A DNA stretch of 64,000 nucleotides from Roseobacter denitrificans OCh 114 (GCF_000014045.1 NC_008209.1:953001-1017000), one strand, 5' to 3'. Positions 8,518-18,116 are shown, counted from the first letter of the stretch. Made by a program: numbers and translations. Notes: generated from the letters alone by a model not told the origin.

Positions 8518-9480
8518 TCAGGCGGCGAGGCCTTTTGAACCCAGTTCAAGGAATTTGTTGCGCCGCTCGGTGATGAGCGCCGCGCGGTCCATGGCGGACA
8601 GCTCCGCGATCATCTCGCCAAGCGCGGCGCCCACGGATGCGATGGTGGTTTCTTTGTGACGGTGCGCACCGCCCAATGGTTCGGGAATGATGCGGTCTAT
8701 CACGCCAAGCTGCTTAAGGTCCTGCGCGGTCAGGCGCAGCGCTTCGGCGGCTTCGCGCATCTTTTCGGCGTCTTTCCATAGGATCGACGCACAGCCCTCG
8801 GGGCTGATCACCGAATAGACCGAATGTTCGAGCATGGCGACACGGTTTGCCGTGGCAAATGCGACCGCACCGCCCGAGCCACCTTCGCCAATGACGACGG
8901 AGACGAGCGGTACGCCAATCTGAAGACATTTCTCGGTGGAACGGGCGATGGCCTCGGACTGGCCGCGTTCTTCGGCCCCTTTGCCGGGATAGGCGCCGGG
9001 GGTGTCCACCAGCGTCACCACCGGCAGGTTGAAACGGTCCGCCATTTCCATCAAACGGATCGCCTTGCGGTATCCTTCGGGCCGGGCCATGCCGAAATTC
9101 CGTTCAATTCGGGATTTCGTATCATTGCCCTTTTCATGTCCGATCACCATGACCGGGCGGTCCTGCAGGCGGGCCAAGCCGCCGAGGATGGCGTGGTCAT
9201 CGGCAAAGTTCCGGTCGCCTGCCAGCGGCGTATAATCGGTGAACAGCGCGTTGATGTAATCTTGGCAATGGGGGCGTTCCGGGTGGCGCGCCACCTGACA
9301 TTTGCGCCACGGCGTCAGCGCACCATAAAGCTCTTCGAGCATTTTGCGCGCCTTGGCATCCAGTGCGGAGGCTTCATCGGTGACGTCCATTTCCTCATTG
9401 GCCCGTGCAAGGGCGCGCAACTCTTCGGCCTTGCCTTCAATCTCGGCAAGAGGTTTTTCGAAATCCATATATTGCGTCAT
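8518..9480 (-). CDS. accA: Acetyl-CoA carboxylase carboxyltransferase subunit alpha
   Basis: 320 residues, the usual AccA length. It transfers carboxyl from carboxybiotin to acetyl-CoA, giving malonyl-CoA, as a heterotetramer with AccD in the cytosol. Recognisable segments: N-terminal [29 protein letters not shown], the crotonase-fold core [18 protein letters not shown] and [11 protein letters not shown], and [13 protein letters not shown]. Monocistronic here; accD and accBC are elsewhere. Confidence 0.97.
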
Positions 9481-9538
9481 GAGCCACTCCGATTGAACGG
9501 GTCCTATATGGCGGGCATTGCGGGGCTTTGCAACGGGA

Positions 9539-10135
9539 TCACGCGGGCCAGAGCATCGGAATGAGAGAGGCCATCAGCAGGGCGGCCATGGTGCAGTTGA
9601 AAACGCGCAAGCGCAGCGGGTTCGTCAGGATGCGCGCCATTTGCTGGCCCAGAACCGCCCAGAGCGTGATCGACGGCAGGTTCACCAGTCCGAACACCAA
9701 GGCCACAAGGCTGAACGCAACCAGCGTGGCATCCGTTGCATAGACCGACAGGGCGGTCAGGGCCATGGCCCATGCCTTTGGGTTGACCCACTGAAAGGCG
9801 GCGGCCTGCAGGAATGTCATCGGCCTGCCCTGCGCCTCGCCCGATTTGGCCGGGCCTGCGCGCGCGATTTTCCATGCCAGCCATGTCATATAGGCGACGG
9901 AGCAGACTTTCAGCACCGTATAGCTGGGCGGCCAGGCGTCAAAAAGCCTGATCAGCCCGGCACCCACGGCGACGATCATCAGCGTAAAGCCGATGGCGAT
10001 ACCCAGCATATGCGGCACGGACCGGGAAAAACCGAAGTTGGCACCAGAGGCCATCAGCATCAGGTTATTTGGCCCGGGCGTTACCGAACTGACAAAGGCG
10101 AAAACCACGAGGGCGGAGAGTGTTTCATAAGGCAT
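9539..10135 (-). CDS. LysE/RhtB-family amino-acid exporter
   Basis: 198-residue inner-membrane protein with about six transmembrane segments. The N-terminal signature [16 protein letters not shown] is that of the LysE/RhtB family. The ATG at 10135 fits the family's usual start; another in-frame ATG at 10153 would add six residues, and neither has a clear ribosome site. It is divergent from an Lrp/AsnC regulator 72 bases away with an inverted repeat between them, the common regulator/exporter pairing, so an amino acid is the likely effector and substrate. Confidence 0.88.
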
Positions 10136-10171
10136 GCGCAAAGAATGGCGCATTCGAAATATATGTGGATT

Positions 10172-10191
10172 GCAAAATTTTCGGATTTTGC
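10172..10191. promoter_or_regulatory. Inverted repeat between lysE-type and lrp-type genes, likely Lrp operator
   Basis: GCAAAAT (10172-10178) and ATTTTGC (10185-10191) form a perfect 7-bp inverted repeat with a 6-base spacer in an AT-rich divergent intergenic region. Its place between the Lrp-family gene and its presumed target fits an operator. Binding is inferred. Confidence 0.55.
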
Positions 10192-10207
10192 GGAATAATC
10201 ACAATTA

Positions 10208-10660
10208 ATGACCAGCCTTGACCAGAAAACCGAACATATATTGCGTGAACTGACCGCCAACGGACGCATCAGCAATATCGAACTCGCCGACCGTGTGGGG
10301 CTGTCACCCTCTGCCTGTCTGCGTCGCGTGCAGGAACTGGAGCGCGCGGGTCTGATCAAAGGGTATCGCGCCGTGCTTGACCGGACCGCATTGGGGCGCG
10401 GGTTTGTCGCCTATATCGGTGTCGGCCTGCGAGAACATTCCAAGGCCAGCCAGGAAGCGTTCGAGCGCGCCATCGCACGCGCGCCCGAAGTGCGCGAATG
10501 TCACAACACCACCGGCACGATCGAGTATCTGCTGCGGGTGGAATGCGCCGACCTGCCGGAATACAAATCGTTCCACACCGATACTTTGGGCGCCATTCCG
10601 CAGGTGAGCGCCATCACCTCTTATGTTGTGATGGGCTCCCCCAAGGACGAACGCGCCTGA
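10208..10660 (+). CDS. Lrp/AsnC-family transcriptional regulator
   Basis: 150-residue regulator: N-terminal helix-turn-helix (NIELADRVGLSPSACLRRVQELERAGLI) then the RAM/AsnC ligand-binding beta-alpha-beta domain (ECHNTTGTIEYLLRVECADL). Proteins of this type form octamers that sense amino acids. The divergent LysE-type exporter is its probable target. The mcl1 gene converges on it with 15 bases between stops. Confidence 0.92.
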   Translation: MTSLDQKTEHILRELTANGRISNIELADRVGLSPSACLRRVQELERAGLIKGYRAVLDRTALGRGFVAYIGVGLREHSKASQEAFERAIARAPEVRECHNTTGTIEYLLRVECADLPEYKSFHTDTLGAIPQVSAITSYVVMGSPKDERA

Positions 10661-10675
10661 GGGTGATCGCCCCGC

Positions 10676-11632
10676 TCAGGAGGCGATCATCTCCGACTGG
10701 CGCACGATCACTTCGGCCTGTTTGATCGAGGCGATATCAACCAGCCGCCCCTTGTAAACGGTCGCCCCTTCGCCATTGGCTTTGGCCTGTTCCATGGCCG
10801 CCAGAATTTCACGCGCCTCGCGCACAGCGTCCTCGGAGGGGGTAAAGACCTCATTGGCGATGGCGATCTGCTTGGGGTGGATCGCCCATTTGCCCACCAT
10901 GCCCAGCGTGGCAGACCGCCGTGCCTGCGCCCGGAACCCTTCGTCGTCCGAGAAATCGCCGAAGGGGCCATCCACCGGCAGAACGCCATGCGTCCGGCAG
11001 GCGGCCACGATGGCCGTTTGCGCCCAATGCCAGGGGTCTGACCAGTATTTCTGGCCCTCGCGCAGCATGTAGTAATTCTCCTGCGTGCCGCCGATGCCTG
11101 TGGTTTGCATGCCCATGGAGGCGGCAAAATCGGCAGCCCCGAGGCTCATCGCGGCCATGCGGGGGGAGGCGGAGGCGATTTCTTCCACATGGGCGATGCC
11201 GGCCGCAGATTCGATGATGACCTCAAAGGTGATCTTCTTGTTGCGGCCCTTGGCGGCCTCAATCGCTGTGACCAGCGCATCCACGGCATAAATGTCGCCC
11301 GCGCAGCCGACCTTGGGGATCATGATCTGATCCAGCCGCTCGCCCGCCTGTTCCAGCAGGTCCACCACGTCCTTGTACCAATAGGGCGTGTCCAGCCCGT
11401 TGATGCGGACCGAAAGCGTCTTGGTGCCCCAGTCGATGTCGGAGATCGCCTGAATGATATTGGCACGCGCGGTGTCCTTGTCGCTGGGCGCGACACTGTC
11501 TTCGAGGTCAAGATTGATGACATCCGCCGCGGAAGTTGCCATTTTCTCGAAAATGGCGGGACGTGACCCGGGGCCAAAAAGCTGACAGCGGTTCGGGCGT
11601 GCAGGGGCAGTGGGCTGAAGGCGAAAGCTCAT
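10676..11632 (-). CDS. mcl1: L-malyl-CoA / beta-methylmalyl-CoA lyase
   Basis: 318 residues, the same length as Rhodobacter Mcl1. It cleaves malyl-CoA to acetyl-CoA and glyoxylate, and methylmalyl-CoA to propionyl-CoA and glyoxylate, in the ethylmalonyl-CoA pathway used for acetate assimilation. CitE/HpcH fold motifs: LFGPGSRPAIFEKM, INLDLEDSV, VRINGLDTPYW, MIPKVG, EVIIESAAGIAHVEE, GAADFAASMGMQT and GKWAIHPKQ. The ATG at 11632 is preceded by GAGG at proper distance; upstream in-frame codons are not supported. Divergent from the D-glutamate cluster with a palindrome-rich 259-base spacer. Confidence 0.92.
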   Translation of the reverse strand: MSFRLQPTAPARPNRCQLFGPGSRPAIFEKMATSAADVINLDLEDSVAPSDKDTARANIIQAISDIDWGTKTLSVRINGLDTPYWYKDVVDLLEQAGERLDQIMIPKVGCAGDIYAVDALVTAIEAAKGRNKKITFEVIIESAAGIAHVEEIASASPRMAAMSLGAADFAASMGMQTTGIGGTQENYYMLREGQKYWSDPWHWAQTAIVAACRTHGVLPVDGPFGDFSDDEGFRAQARRSATLGMVGKWAIHPKQIAIANEVFTPSEDAVREAREILAAMEQAKANGEGATVYKGRLVDIASIKQAEVIVRQSEMIAS

Positions 11633-11697
11633 TTGGGACCTCATGGGTAATTTTATGTCAAATACTATCGCGGTTCTGATATTAAATTGCGCAAGAT

Positions 11698-11724
11698 GCT
11701 GCAAGTGCATTTCGCAGTTGCAGC
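11698..11724. promoter_or_regulatory. Inverted repeat in the mcl1/dgcN divergent spacer
   Basis: GCTGCAA (11698-11704) and TTGCAGC (11718-11724) form a 7-bp inverted repeat with 13 bases between. Just upstream is a perfect TTGCGCAA palindrome (11687-11694). The cluster of TTGC/GCAA half-sites suggests an operator for mcl1, dgcN or both, but the regulator is not identifiable from this window. Confidence 0.4.
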
Positions 11725-11891
11725 AAAACAAATCAGATGTGCGGATCCAAGCGGATGCATGAAACTTCGAAATTTCCGTGCAAATGTCGAAGAATCTTGC
11801 ACAATAAATCGCTGCATACCCAATTATGCGATGCCTTTGCAGCCCAAACCGGGGAAATTGCAGTGAATCAGGATCACAGGGGGCCATCGCG

Positions 11892-12893
11892 ATGATCGAG
11901 ACACCATATCTTCTATTTCTGGGCGATGCGCAGGACCAGCTTGCGGCCAAAGTCGCGCAGGGCATCAAGGACTGGCGTCCTGAAAACGCCGTAGGCCAGT
12001 TGCGGCTGCCGGGCTGCAAGGCGGACGTCGGCTTGCAGGACATGACGCTGCAACAGGCGCGGGAGGCGGGCGCACAAACGGTTGTGATCGGGGTGGCGAA
12101 CCGGGGTGGCGTGATCTCCAAGGAATGGCGCGCGGTTTTGGTCGAGGCGATCGAGGCCGGGTTCGATCTGGCCAGCGGGCTGCACAACCTGCTGCGCGAT
12201 GAGGGCGACCTCGTTGCTGCGGCGCAGGTGCATGGCCGGACCTTGCATGACGTGCGCGTGCCCACGGATGCCTATCCGATTGCCAGCGGCGTCAAACGCT
12301 CCGGCAAGCGTGTTCTGGCCGTCGGAACCGATTGTTCGGTCGGCAAGATGTACACGGCACTGGCCCTTGATGCCGCGATGCGCGCGCGCGGCATGAAAAG
12401 CACGTTCCGGGCCACCGGGCAGACGGGTATTCTGATCACTGGTTCAGGTGTGCCACTGGATGCGGTCATTGCTGACTTCATGGCCGGGTCCGTCGAATAT
12501 CTGACGCCAGACAATGACGCGGACCATTGGGACATCATCGAAGGGCAGGGCAGCATTTTCCATGTGTCCTATTCGGGGGTGACGCTGGCCTTGATCCATG
12601 GCGGGCAGCCAGATGCGCTGATCCTGTGCCACGAGCCGACGCGCAAACACATGCGTGGCTTGCCGGATTTCGCGGTTCCCACGATCGAGTCGGTGCGCGA
12701 CATCACGTTGCAACTGGCCCATGTGGCCAACCCGGCTTGCAAGGTTGTCGGGGTTTCCATCAATACCCAGCATCTCGGTGACGCGGAGGCGACCGCCTAT
12801 TGTAAGGAGGTCGAAGCGCGTTTGGGATTGCCCACGGTTGATCCTTTCCGCCATGGGGCAGATCGTCTGGCGGAAGCGCTGGCCGCCCTGTAG
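11892..12893 (+). CDS. dgcN: D-glutamate N-acetyltransferase DgcN (DUF1611)
   Basis: 333 residues. In the marine D-glutamate pathway described for Proteobacteria, DgcN acetylates D-Glu to N-acetyl-D-Glu. DUF1611 features: N-terminal TPYLLFLGDA, the middle YPIASG, a P-loop-like VGTDCSVGKMYTALAL, FRATGQTGILI and the C-terminal VVGVSINTQ. The ATG at 11892 is chosen because the family begins there and a G-rich site (around 11878) precedes it; an in-frame ATG at 11826 is not conserved-looking. dgcA follows 38 bases later, supporting the assignment strongly. Confidence 0.88.
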   Translation: MIETPYLLFLGDAQDQLAAKVAQGIKDWRPENAVGQLRLPGCKADVGLQDMTLQQAREAGAQTVVIGVANRGGVISKEWRAVLVEAIEAGFDLASGLHNLLRDEGDLVAAAQVHGRTLHDVRVPTDAYPIASGVKRSGKRVLAVGTDCSVGKMYTALALDAAMRARGMKSTFRATGQTGILITGSGVPLDAVIADFMAGSVEYLTPDNDADHWDIIEGQGSIFHVSYSGVTLALIHGGQPDALILCHEPTRKHMRGLPDFAVPTIESVRDITLQLAHVANPACKVVGVSINTQHLGDAEATAYCKEVEARLGLPTVDPFRHGADRLAEALAAL

Positions 12894-12931
12894 GTATTGC
12901 CAGCGGTTTCTCAGCCCCGGAAGGGAATACA

Positions 12932-13897
12932 ATGAAGATTGACGTCTCGCGTGACGTGTTCAGGCTGGCTCAGGTGTTCACCATCAGTCGTGGATCGCGC
13001 AGCGAAGCGCATGTCCTGACCGTGCGTGTGAGCGATGGCACCCACAGCGGCTGGGGCGAATGCGTACCCTATGCGCGCTACGGCGAAACACTGGACAGTG
13101 TGACAGACGAAATCCTCGGCCTTCCGCCGCAGATTAACCGCGCGACCTTGCAAGACATGTTACCGGCAGGGGCTGCGCGCAATGCGGTGGATTGCGCCCT
13201 TTGGGATCTGGAAGCGAAACGCGCGGGCAAACGGGTTTGGGCGCTTGCCGGTCTGGCGGCGCCGGTGCCGCAGATCACGGCCTATACGCTGTCGCTGGAC
13301 AGCCCCGAAGCCATGCGTCAGCAGGCGGTCAAAAATGCGCATCGACCTGTGTTGAAAATCAAGCTGGGGACGCCTGATGACATGCCACGGCTCAAGGCTG
13401 TGCGGGCCGGTGCGCCGAAGTCAAAGATCATCGTGGATGCAAACGAAGGGTGGTCTGCCGAGGTTTACGCGGAACTGGCCCCGCATCTGGTGGCATTGGG
13501 GGTCGCATTGGTTGAACAGCCCTTGCCTGCGGGCGAGGATTCGGCGTTGATCGGCATGGACCGCCCGGTGCCGGTCTGTGCGGACGAAAGCTGTCACGAC
13601 CGGGCCAGCCTCGCCGGATTGAAAGGCAAATATGATGTCATCAACATCAAGCTCGACAAGACCGGCGGCTTGACCGAGGCGCTTGCCTTGCGTAGCGAAG
13701 GGGAAGCAATGGGCTACGGCGTGATGGTCGGGTGCATGGTCGGCTCCAGCCTTGCCATGGCCCCGGCAACGCTTGTGGCGCAGGGTGCGTCAGTAGTGGA
13801 CCTTGATGGGCCGCTGCTTTTGGCCGAGGATCGGGACCACCCGTTGGAATTTGATGACAAGGGCGTTCACCCGCCTGAAAAGGAGCTTTGGGGATGA
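12932..13897 (+). CDS. dgcA: N-acetyl-D-glutamate racemase DgcA (enolase superfamily)
   Basis: 321 residues of the dipeptide-epimerase branch of the muconate-lactonising/enolase superfamily. It would convert N-acetyl-D-Glu from DgcN into N-acetyl-L-Glu. Visible active-site motifs: LKIKLG (catalytic Lys pair region), IIVDANEGW, VEQPLP, CADESCHD (metal ligands) and INIKLDKTGG. Preceded by a GGAAGGGA ribosome site. Its TGA stop overlaps the ATG of the aminotransferase, showing translational coupling. The partner dgcN sits directly upstream. Confidence 0.88.
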   Translation: MKIDVSRDVFRLAQVFTISRGSRSEAHVLTVRVSDGTHSGWGECVPYARYGETLDSVTDEILGLPPQINRATLQDMLPAGAARNAVDCALWDLEAKRAGKRVWALAGLAAPVPQITAYTLSLDSPEAMRQQAVKNAHRPVLKIKLGTPDDMPRLKAVRAGAPKSKIIVDANEGWSAEVYAELAPHLVALGVALVEQPLPAGEDSALIGMDRPVPVCADESCHDRASLAGLKGKYDVINIKLDKTGGLTEALALRSEGEAMGYGVMVGCMVGSSLAMAPATLVAQGASVVDLDGPLLLAEDRDHPLEFDDKGVHPPEKELWG

Positions 13898-14760
13898 CAT
13901 TGCGGACTGTCTATGTGAACGGCGAATACGTGCCAGAGAATGAAGCACGGGTTTCGATCTTTGATCGCGGATTCCTGATGGCGGACGGTGTCTATGAGGT
14001 GACGTCGGTTCTGGATGGCAAGCTGATTGATTTTGACGGCCATGCGGTGCGCCTGCAACGCTCACTGGATGCGTTGGATATGGTGAACCCGATCTCGACC
14101 GAAGATCTGCTGGAAGTGCACCGCGAACTGGTTCGCGTGAACGAGGTCGAGGAGGGCATGATTTATCTGCAGATCACACGCGGCGCGCCCGGCGATCGCG
14201 ATTTCGTCTTTCCGGACCCTGAAACAACCGAGCCGACGATCGTGCTGTTCACGCAGAACAAGCCCGGTCTGGCAGACAGCCCGGCGGCCAGGAAGGGCAT
14301 CAAGGTGATCAGCATCGAAGACATCCGCTGGGGCCGTCGCGACATCAAGACGGTGCAGTTGTTGTACCCCTCCATGGGCAAGATGATGGCCAAGAAAGCC
14401 GGTGCTGACGACGCATGGATGATCGAAGACGGTTACGTGACCGAAGGGACATCCAACAACGCCTATATCGTCAAGGGCAGCAAGATCATCACGCGCGCCC
14501 TGTCCAATGACATTTTGCACGGAATCACGCGCGCCTCTGTACTGCGCTTTGCGCGTGAGGCGCAGATGGAAGTCGAAGAGCGCAACTTCACCATCGACGA
14601 GGCAAAGGAGGCGGATGAAGCCTTTATCACCTCGGCGAGCACTTTCGTGATGCCCGTGGTTGAGATCGACGGCGTAGCCTTGGGCGATGGCGTGCCGGGA
14701 CGCGTGGCGCAGCGGTTGCGCGAAATCTATCTCGAAGAGAGCCTGAAGAAGGCGATCTGA
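13894..14760 (+). CDS. dat: D-amino-acid aminotransferase
   Basis: 288-residue fold-type IV transaminase closely resembling D-alanine aminotransferase: RTVYVNGEYVPENEARVSIFDRGF, DGVYEVTSVLDG, YLQITRGAPGDRDF, KTVQLLYPSMGKMMAKKAG (PLP lysine region) and VTEGTSNNAYIV. It interconverts D-amino acids and 2-oxo acids, and could generate or use D-Glu. The start is the ATG at 13894 with AGGAG at 13881, overlapping the dgcA stop. Third gene of the D-glutamate operon. Confidence 0.88.
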   Translation: MTLRTVYVNGEYVPENEARVSIFDRGFLMADGVYEVTSVLDGKLIDFDGHAVRLQRSLDALDMVNPISTEDLLEVHRELVRVNEVEEGMIYLQITRGAPGDRDFVFPDPETTEPTIVLFTQNKPGLADSPAARKGIKVISIEDIRWGRRDIKTVQLLYPSMGKMMAKKAGADDAWMIEDGYVTEGTSNNAYIVKGSKIITRALSNDILHGITRASVLRFAREAQMEVEERNFTIDEAKEADEAFITSASTFVMPVVEIDGVALGDGVPGRVAQRLREIYLEESLKKAI

Positions 14761-14828
14761 CGCTTGGCCCTGCGCCTTTGCGGCCCCGGTCGCGCAACGC
14801 GGCCCTGGTCCATCAGATGGAGCGCATG

Positions 14829-15275
14829 ATGCTGACACGCGAGACTCTACCGCAGGCTGTCGGCAAGCCCTTGGGCACATCGAAATGGGTTCAGATTTCG
14901 CAGGCGCGCATTGACGCCTTTGCCGATCTGACCGAAGACTGGCAGCCCATCCACCTTGACCCCGACGCCGCGCAATCAGCGGGGTTCGCGGGCACCGTGG
15001 CGCATGGCTTTCTGACCCTCTCGATGCTTTCGGCGATGAGCTACGACGTGTTGCCCAGGATCAAAGGGGAGAGTGCTTCGATCAACTATGGCTTCGACCG
15101 CGTTCGGTTTATTGCGCCGGTGCCCGCTGGTGCGCGTATCCGGACGCATTTTGACCTTGTCGAGGCCGGGCCACGGGGTGAGGGCTGGATGCTGCGACTG
15201 GCTGCCAACGTCGAAATCGAGGGCGCGGATAAACCGGCGCTGACGGCGGATTGGCTGGCCTATTACCTGTTTTGA
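14829..15275 (+). CDS. MaoC-family hot-dog dehydratase/hydratase
   Basis: About 148 residues with the R-specific hydratase signature: DLTEDWQPIHLDPDAAQSAG and GTVAHGFLTLSMLSAM, containing the Asp/His pair and the hydratase loop. The ATG at 14829 has GGAG six bases upstream; ATGs at 14826 and 14817 are alternatives. Such enzymes hydrate enoyl-CoA or related unsaturated acyl groups. It follows dat by 68 bases on the same strand and may be co-transcribed, but a role in D-glutamate breakdown is not obvious; it may instead serve CoA metabolism together with nearby mcl1. Confidence 0.8.
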   Translation: MLTRETLPQAVGKPLGTSKWVQISQARIDAFADLTEDWQPIHLDPDAAQSAGFAGTVAHGFLTLSMLSAMSYDVLPRIKGESASINYGFDRVRFIAPVPAGARIRTHFDLVEAGPRGEGWMLRLAANVEIEGADKPALTADWLAYYLF

Positions 15276-15352
15276 TGGCGCGCGTGGGGCAGCGCTCCGC
15301 GTCATGTATGGTTTCGGCCCGACCTCCGGCCCCAAGCGTGAGGTCGCGCAGG

Positions 15353-15664
15353 TCAACCCTTGCCGACGTTCTCGGCAAAGGCGGTCTTGAAGGCTTCCTG
15401 TTTGGCGGGCGATGCCTCTGTCTGGTGGTTGGTTTTCCACTCATCCATCGTCATGCCATAAAACAGTTCGCGGGCTTCGTCCTTGCTCATTTCGATGCCC
15501 TTTTCGCCCGCCGCTTCCTGATACCAGCGGCTCAGGCAGTTGCGGCAGAAACCCGCAAGGTTCATCATGTCAATGTTCTGCACGTCGATGCGGTCTTCCA
15601 TCAGGTGCTTTTGCAGGCGACGAAAAGCGGCGGCTTGCAGTTCGATCTCGGTCTGGGTCGGCAT
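15353..15664 (-). CDS. DUF1244 family small protein
   Basis: 103 residues, mainly helical. The family hallmark is FCRNCLSRWYQEAAGEKG with two cysteines and the C-terminal FYGMTMDEWKTNHQ. Start at 15664 with AGGAG upstream; seven extra residues from an upstream start are unlikely. Function unknown; the two cysteines may bind metal. It converges with the MaoC gene. Confidence 0.88.
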   Translation of the reverse strand: MPTQTEIELQAAAFRRLQKHLMEDRIDVQNIDMMNLAGFCRNCLSRWYQEAAGEKGIEMSKDEARELFYGMTMDEWKTNHQTEASPAKQEAFKTAFAENVGKG

Positions 15665-15886
15665 GGGGGTACTCCTTGACATCAACGCTGATCTTACAGA
15701 TTGGTTCTGACGGACCTGCTGTCAACCATTGCAGTTGTGCGGAATGTCATGTCATCAAGATGTTATTTGGTGCACTTACAGGGTGTCATGGTTGCCCTTG
15801 GGTGCGGCATGACCCATAAAGCCCAAAAGCCGTTAGCGATAACTCAAGCGGATTGATGAATTGAAAAGAAGAGGGACCGGACCTTT

Positions 15887-17335
15887 ATGAGACGCCATCG
15901 CAATGTAAAAATCGTTGCCACTCTGGGGCCTGCGTCCAGTGATTACGACATGATCCGGGCTTTGCATGACGCGGGTGCGGATGTGTTTCGCCTGAACATG
16001 AGCCACGGCACCCACGACGAACTGCGCGAGCGGCACCGGATTATCCGCCAGATAGAAGAGGACACGGGCGGCAGCATCTGTATTCTGGCGGACCTGCAAG
16101 GGCCAAAGCTGCGCGTGGGTGTCTTTGCCAATGAAGAGGGCGAAATGCTGGAGGAAGGCGCGGCTTTCCGCATGGATCTGGACGAAGCGCCCGGGGACAA
16201 GACGCGTGTGAACCTGCCCCATCCGGAGATTTTCGAAGCGCTCGAACCCGGTGCCAGCCTGCTGGTCAATGATGGTAAAATTCGCCTCAAGGTGGAGGAT
16301 TGCAGCAAAACCCACGCCAATTGCACCGTGATTGCGGGCGGCGTGATTTCGAACCGCAAGGGAGTCAATGTGCCTGATGTGGTGTTGCCCCTCGCCGCGC
16401 TTTCGGACAAGGACCGCAAGGACCTGGAGTTCGCCTGCGAGCTGGGCGTTGACTGGCTTGCGCTGTCCTTCGTGCAGCGTGCGGATGATGTGCTGGAAGC
16501 CTCGGATCTGGCCAATGGCCGCGCGGCGATCCTCAGCAAGATCGAAAAGCCCGCAGCGGTGCATAACTTCGATGAAATCCTTGAAGTCAGCGACGGGATC
16601 ATGGTCGCGCGCGGTGATCTGGGCGTGGAGTTGCCCGTGCAAAACGTGCCGCCCATTCAAAAGCGGCTGGTGCGCAAATGCCGCCGTGCCGCCAAGCCTG
16701 TCATCGTCGCGACCCAGATGATGGAAAGCATGATCGAAAGCCCCGTGCCCACCCGCGCCGAGGTTTCCGATGTGGCCACTGCAATCTATGAGGGTGCGGA
16801 TGCAGTGATGTTGTCCGCAGAATCCGCCGCCGGTGCCTATCCGGTTGAGGCGGTGACCACCATGAACAACGTCGCCATCGAGGTCGAACAGGACCCGACC
16901 TATACGCAGATCATCGAAGCCTCCCGCGAGGCCAAGGGACGGTCCGTTGCAGACGGGATCGTGTCGGCGGCGCGCGAAATTGCCGAGACGACCAACATCA
17001 AGGCGATCTGCTGTTTCAGCCAAAGCGGGACAACGGCGATGCTGACCGCGCGCGAACGCCCGCGGGTGCCGATCATTGTCATGACCTCCAAGGCGCGCAC
17101 GGCCCGGCGGCTGACACTGGCCTGGGGGTGTAACTGCGTCATGACAGACCAGCTTGAGCGTTTCAAACAGGCGGTGGTCAATTCTGCGCGCGTGGCGACC
17201 CGTCAGGGCTATGCCACCAAAGAGGACCTGATCGTGGTCACGGCTGGCGTACCCTTCAACGTGCCGGGCAGTACCAACATCCTGCGCGTGGCGCCTTGTG
17301 ACGAGCGGCTGATCTTTAACACGGATCCGGAATAG
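15887..17335 (+). CDS. pyk: Pyruvate kinase
   Basis: 482 residues, normal length. Converts phosphoenolpyruvate and ADP to pyruvate and ATP in the cytosol. Motifs: N-terminal RNVKIVATLGPASSDYD, FRLNMSHG, ADLQGPKLRVG, the B domain, the active-site segment ILSKIEKPAAVHNFDEIL, MVARGDLGVELP, ATQMMESMI and the C-terminal allosteric domain with SQSGTTAMLTARERP. A GAGGGA site precedes the ATG. Monocistronic. Confidence 0.97.
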   Translation: MRRHRNVKIVATLGPASSDYDMIRALHDAGADVFRLNMSHGTHDELRERHRIIRQIEEDTGGSICILADLQGPKLRVGVFANEEGEMLEEGAAFRMDLDEAPGDKTRVNLPHPEIFEALEPGASLLVNDGKIRLKVEDCSKTHANCTVIAGGVISNRKGVNVPDVVLPLAALSDKDRKDLEFACELGVDWLALSFVQRADDVLEASDLANGRAAILSKIEKPAAVHNFDEILEVSDGIMVARGDLGVELPVQNVPPIQKRLVRKCRRAAKPVIVATQMMESMIESPVPTRAEVSDVATAIYEGADAVMLSAESAAGAYPVEAVTTMNNVAIEVEQDPTYTQIIEASREAKGRSVADGIVSAAREIAETTNIKAICCFSQSGTTAMLTARERPRVPIIVMTSKARTARRLTLAWGCNCVMTDQLERFKQAVVNSARVATRQGYATKEDLIVVTAGVPFNVPGSTNILRVAPCDERLIFNTDPE

Positions 17336-17369
17336 GGCTTGGCAGACTGACCCAACACAGGCGTCTTTG

Positions 17370-18116
17370 CTAACCTGCGATGCCTTCGGCGGCCCGCGCG
17401 CTGGCGCAATACTCGGAAGATACGTTGAGATTGCGCCCGGCATAGGCGGCCGAAATCGTGTAATCTATCAGGTAGATCATTGTGGCAATCATGATGAATG
17501 CCGGGCGGCTGCGTTTGCGAAACGGGGCGAGTCCTGCGAAGATTCCAACATAGAGAAAGAGATTGAGCAAGAAGCTCAGCAGAGTGAGGCATAGGTAGAT
17601 CGAGAGGGTAGGCTGCGACACGGTAAACCGAGGGGTGCCGGAGCCGAAGTCCAGAACCGGAAGACACCCCATGGCGAATGCGCTGAAGGTCGGGACTTCT
17701 TCAGGCATGAAGATCGACATGATGCCCAGTGCCAAGGCGACCAACGCATTGACGACCAACACGTAAGCACCTGCGATGAAAGCCTTGAGTGACAGGGCTT
17801 TATGAAATGGCAGGTCTACGCCGGCGAGACGAAGCCCACAAAACAGTGTCACGGATGTCACGGCGAGAATAAGGAAAGCCGTCACCGTGAAATGCTGCGC
17901 GAAATTGCGAAACTCATCGTTCAATCCGAACGGAAGGAACGCCATCAGCGATACGGAAAAGAGCAAAAAATAGTAAACAAGGGCATTTTGTACCGAGTTG
18001 CCCCCACGGTAGACCGCATCTGCTAATTTCCATGGGCGGGTCATAGCCAGACCGAGCGTATCAAGCAGATCGCCGAGGGAAAATTTCTCTAATTCGAAAA
18101 ACTTGATGAAATTCAC
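17370..18116 (-). CDS. Multi-pass inner-membrane protein of unknown function
   Basis: 248 residues with about five hydrophobic segments (approximately residues 45-65, 78-98, 108-130, 158-182 and 190-212). The layout resembles Yip1-type or similar small permease-like proteins, but no diagnostic motif is visible. No signal peptide. It converges with pyk and is divergent from rpmI with 240 bases between. Its codon use looks slightly lower in GC than its neighbours. Function cannot be assigned. Confidence 0.7.
   Translation of the reverse strand: MNFIKFFELEKFSLGDLLDTLGLAMTRPWKLADAVYRGGNSVQNALVYYFLLFSVSLMAFLPFGLNDEFRNFAQHFTVTAFLILAVTSVTLFCGLRLAGVDLPFHKALSLKAFIAGAYVLVVNALVALALGIMSIFMPEEVPTFSAFAMGCLPVLDFGSGTPRFTVSQPTLSIYLCLTLLSFLLNLFLYVGIFAGLAPFRKRSRPAFIMIATMIYLIDYTISAAYAGRNLNVSSEYCASARAAEGIAG

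Noticed and set aside
15833..17443. Long minus-strand open frame opposite pyk
   Set aside because: No motifs and His/Gly-rich composition; pyruvate kinase on the plus strand explains it.
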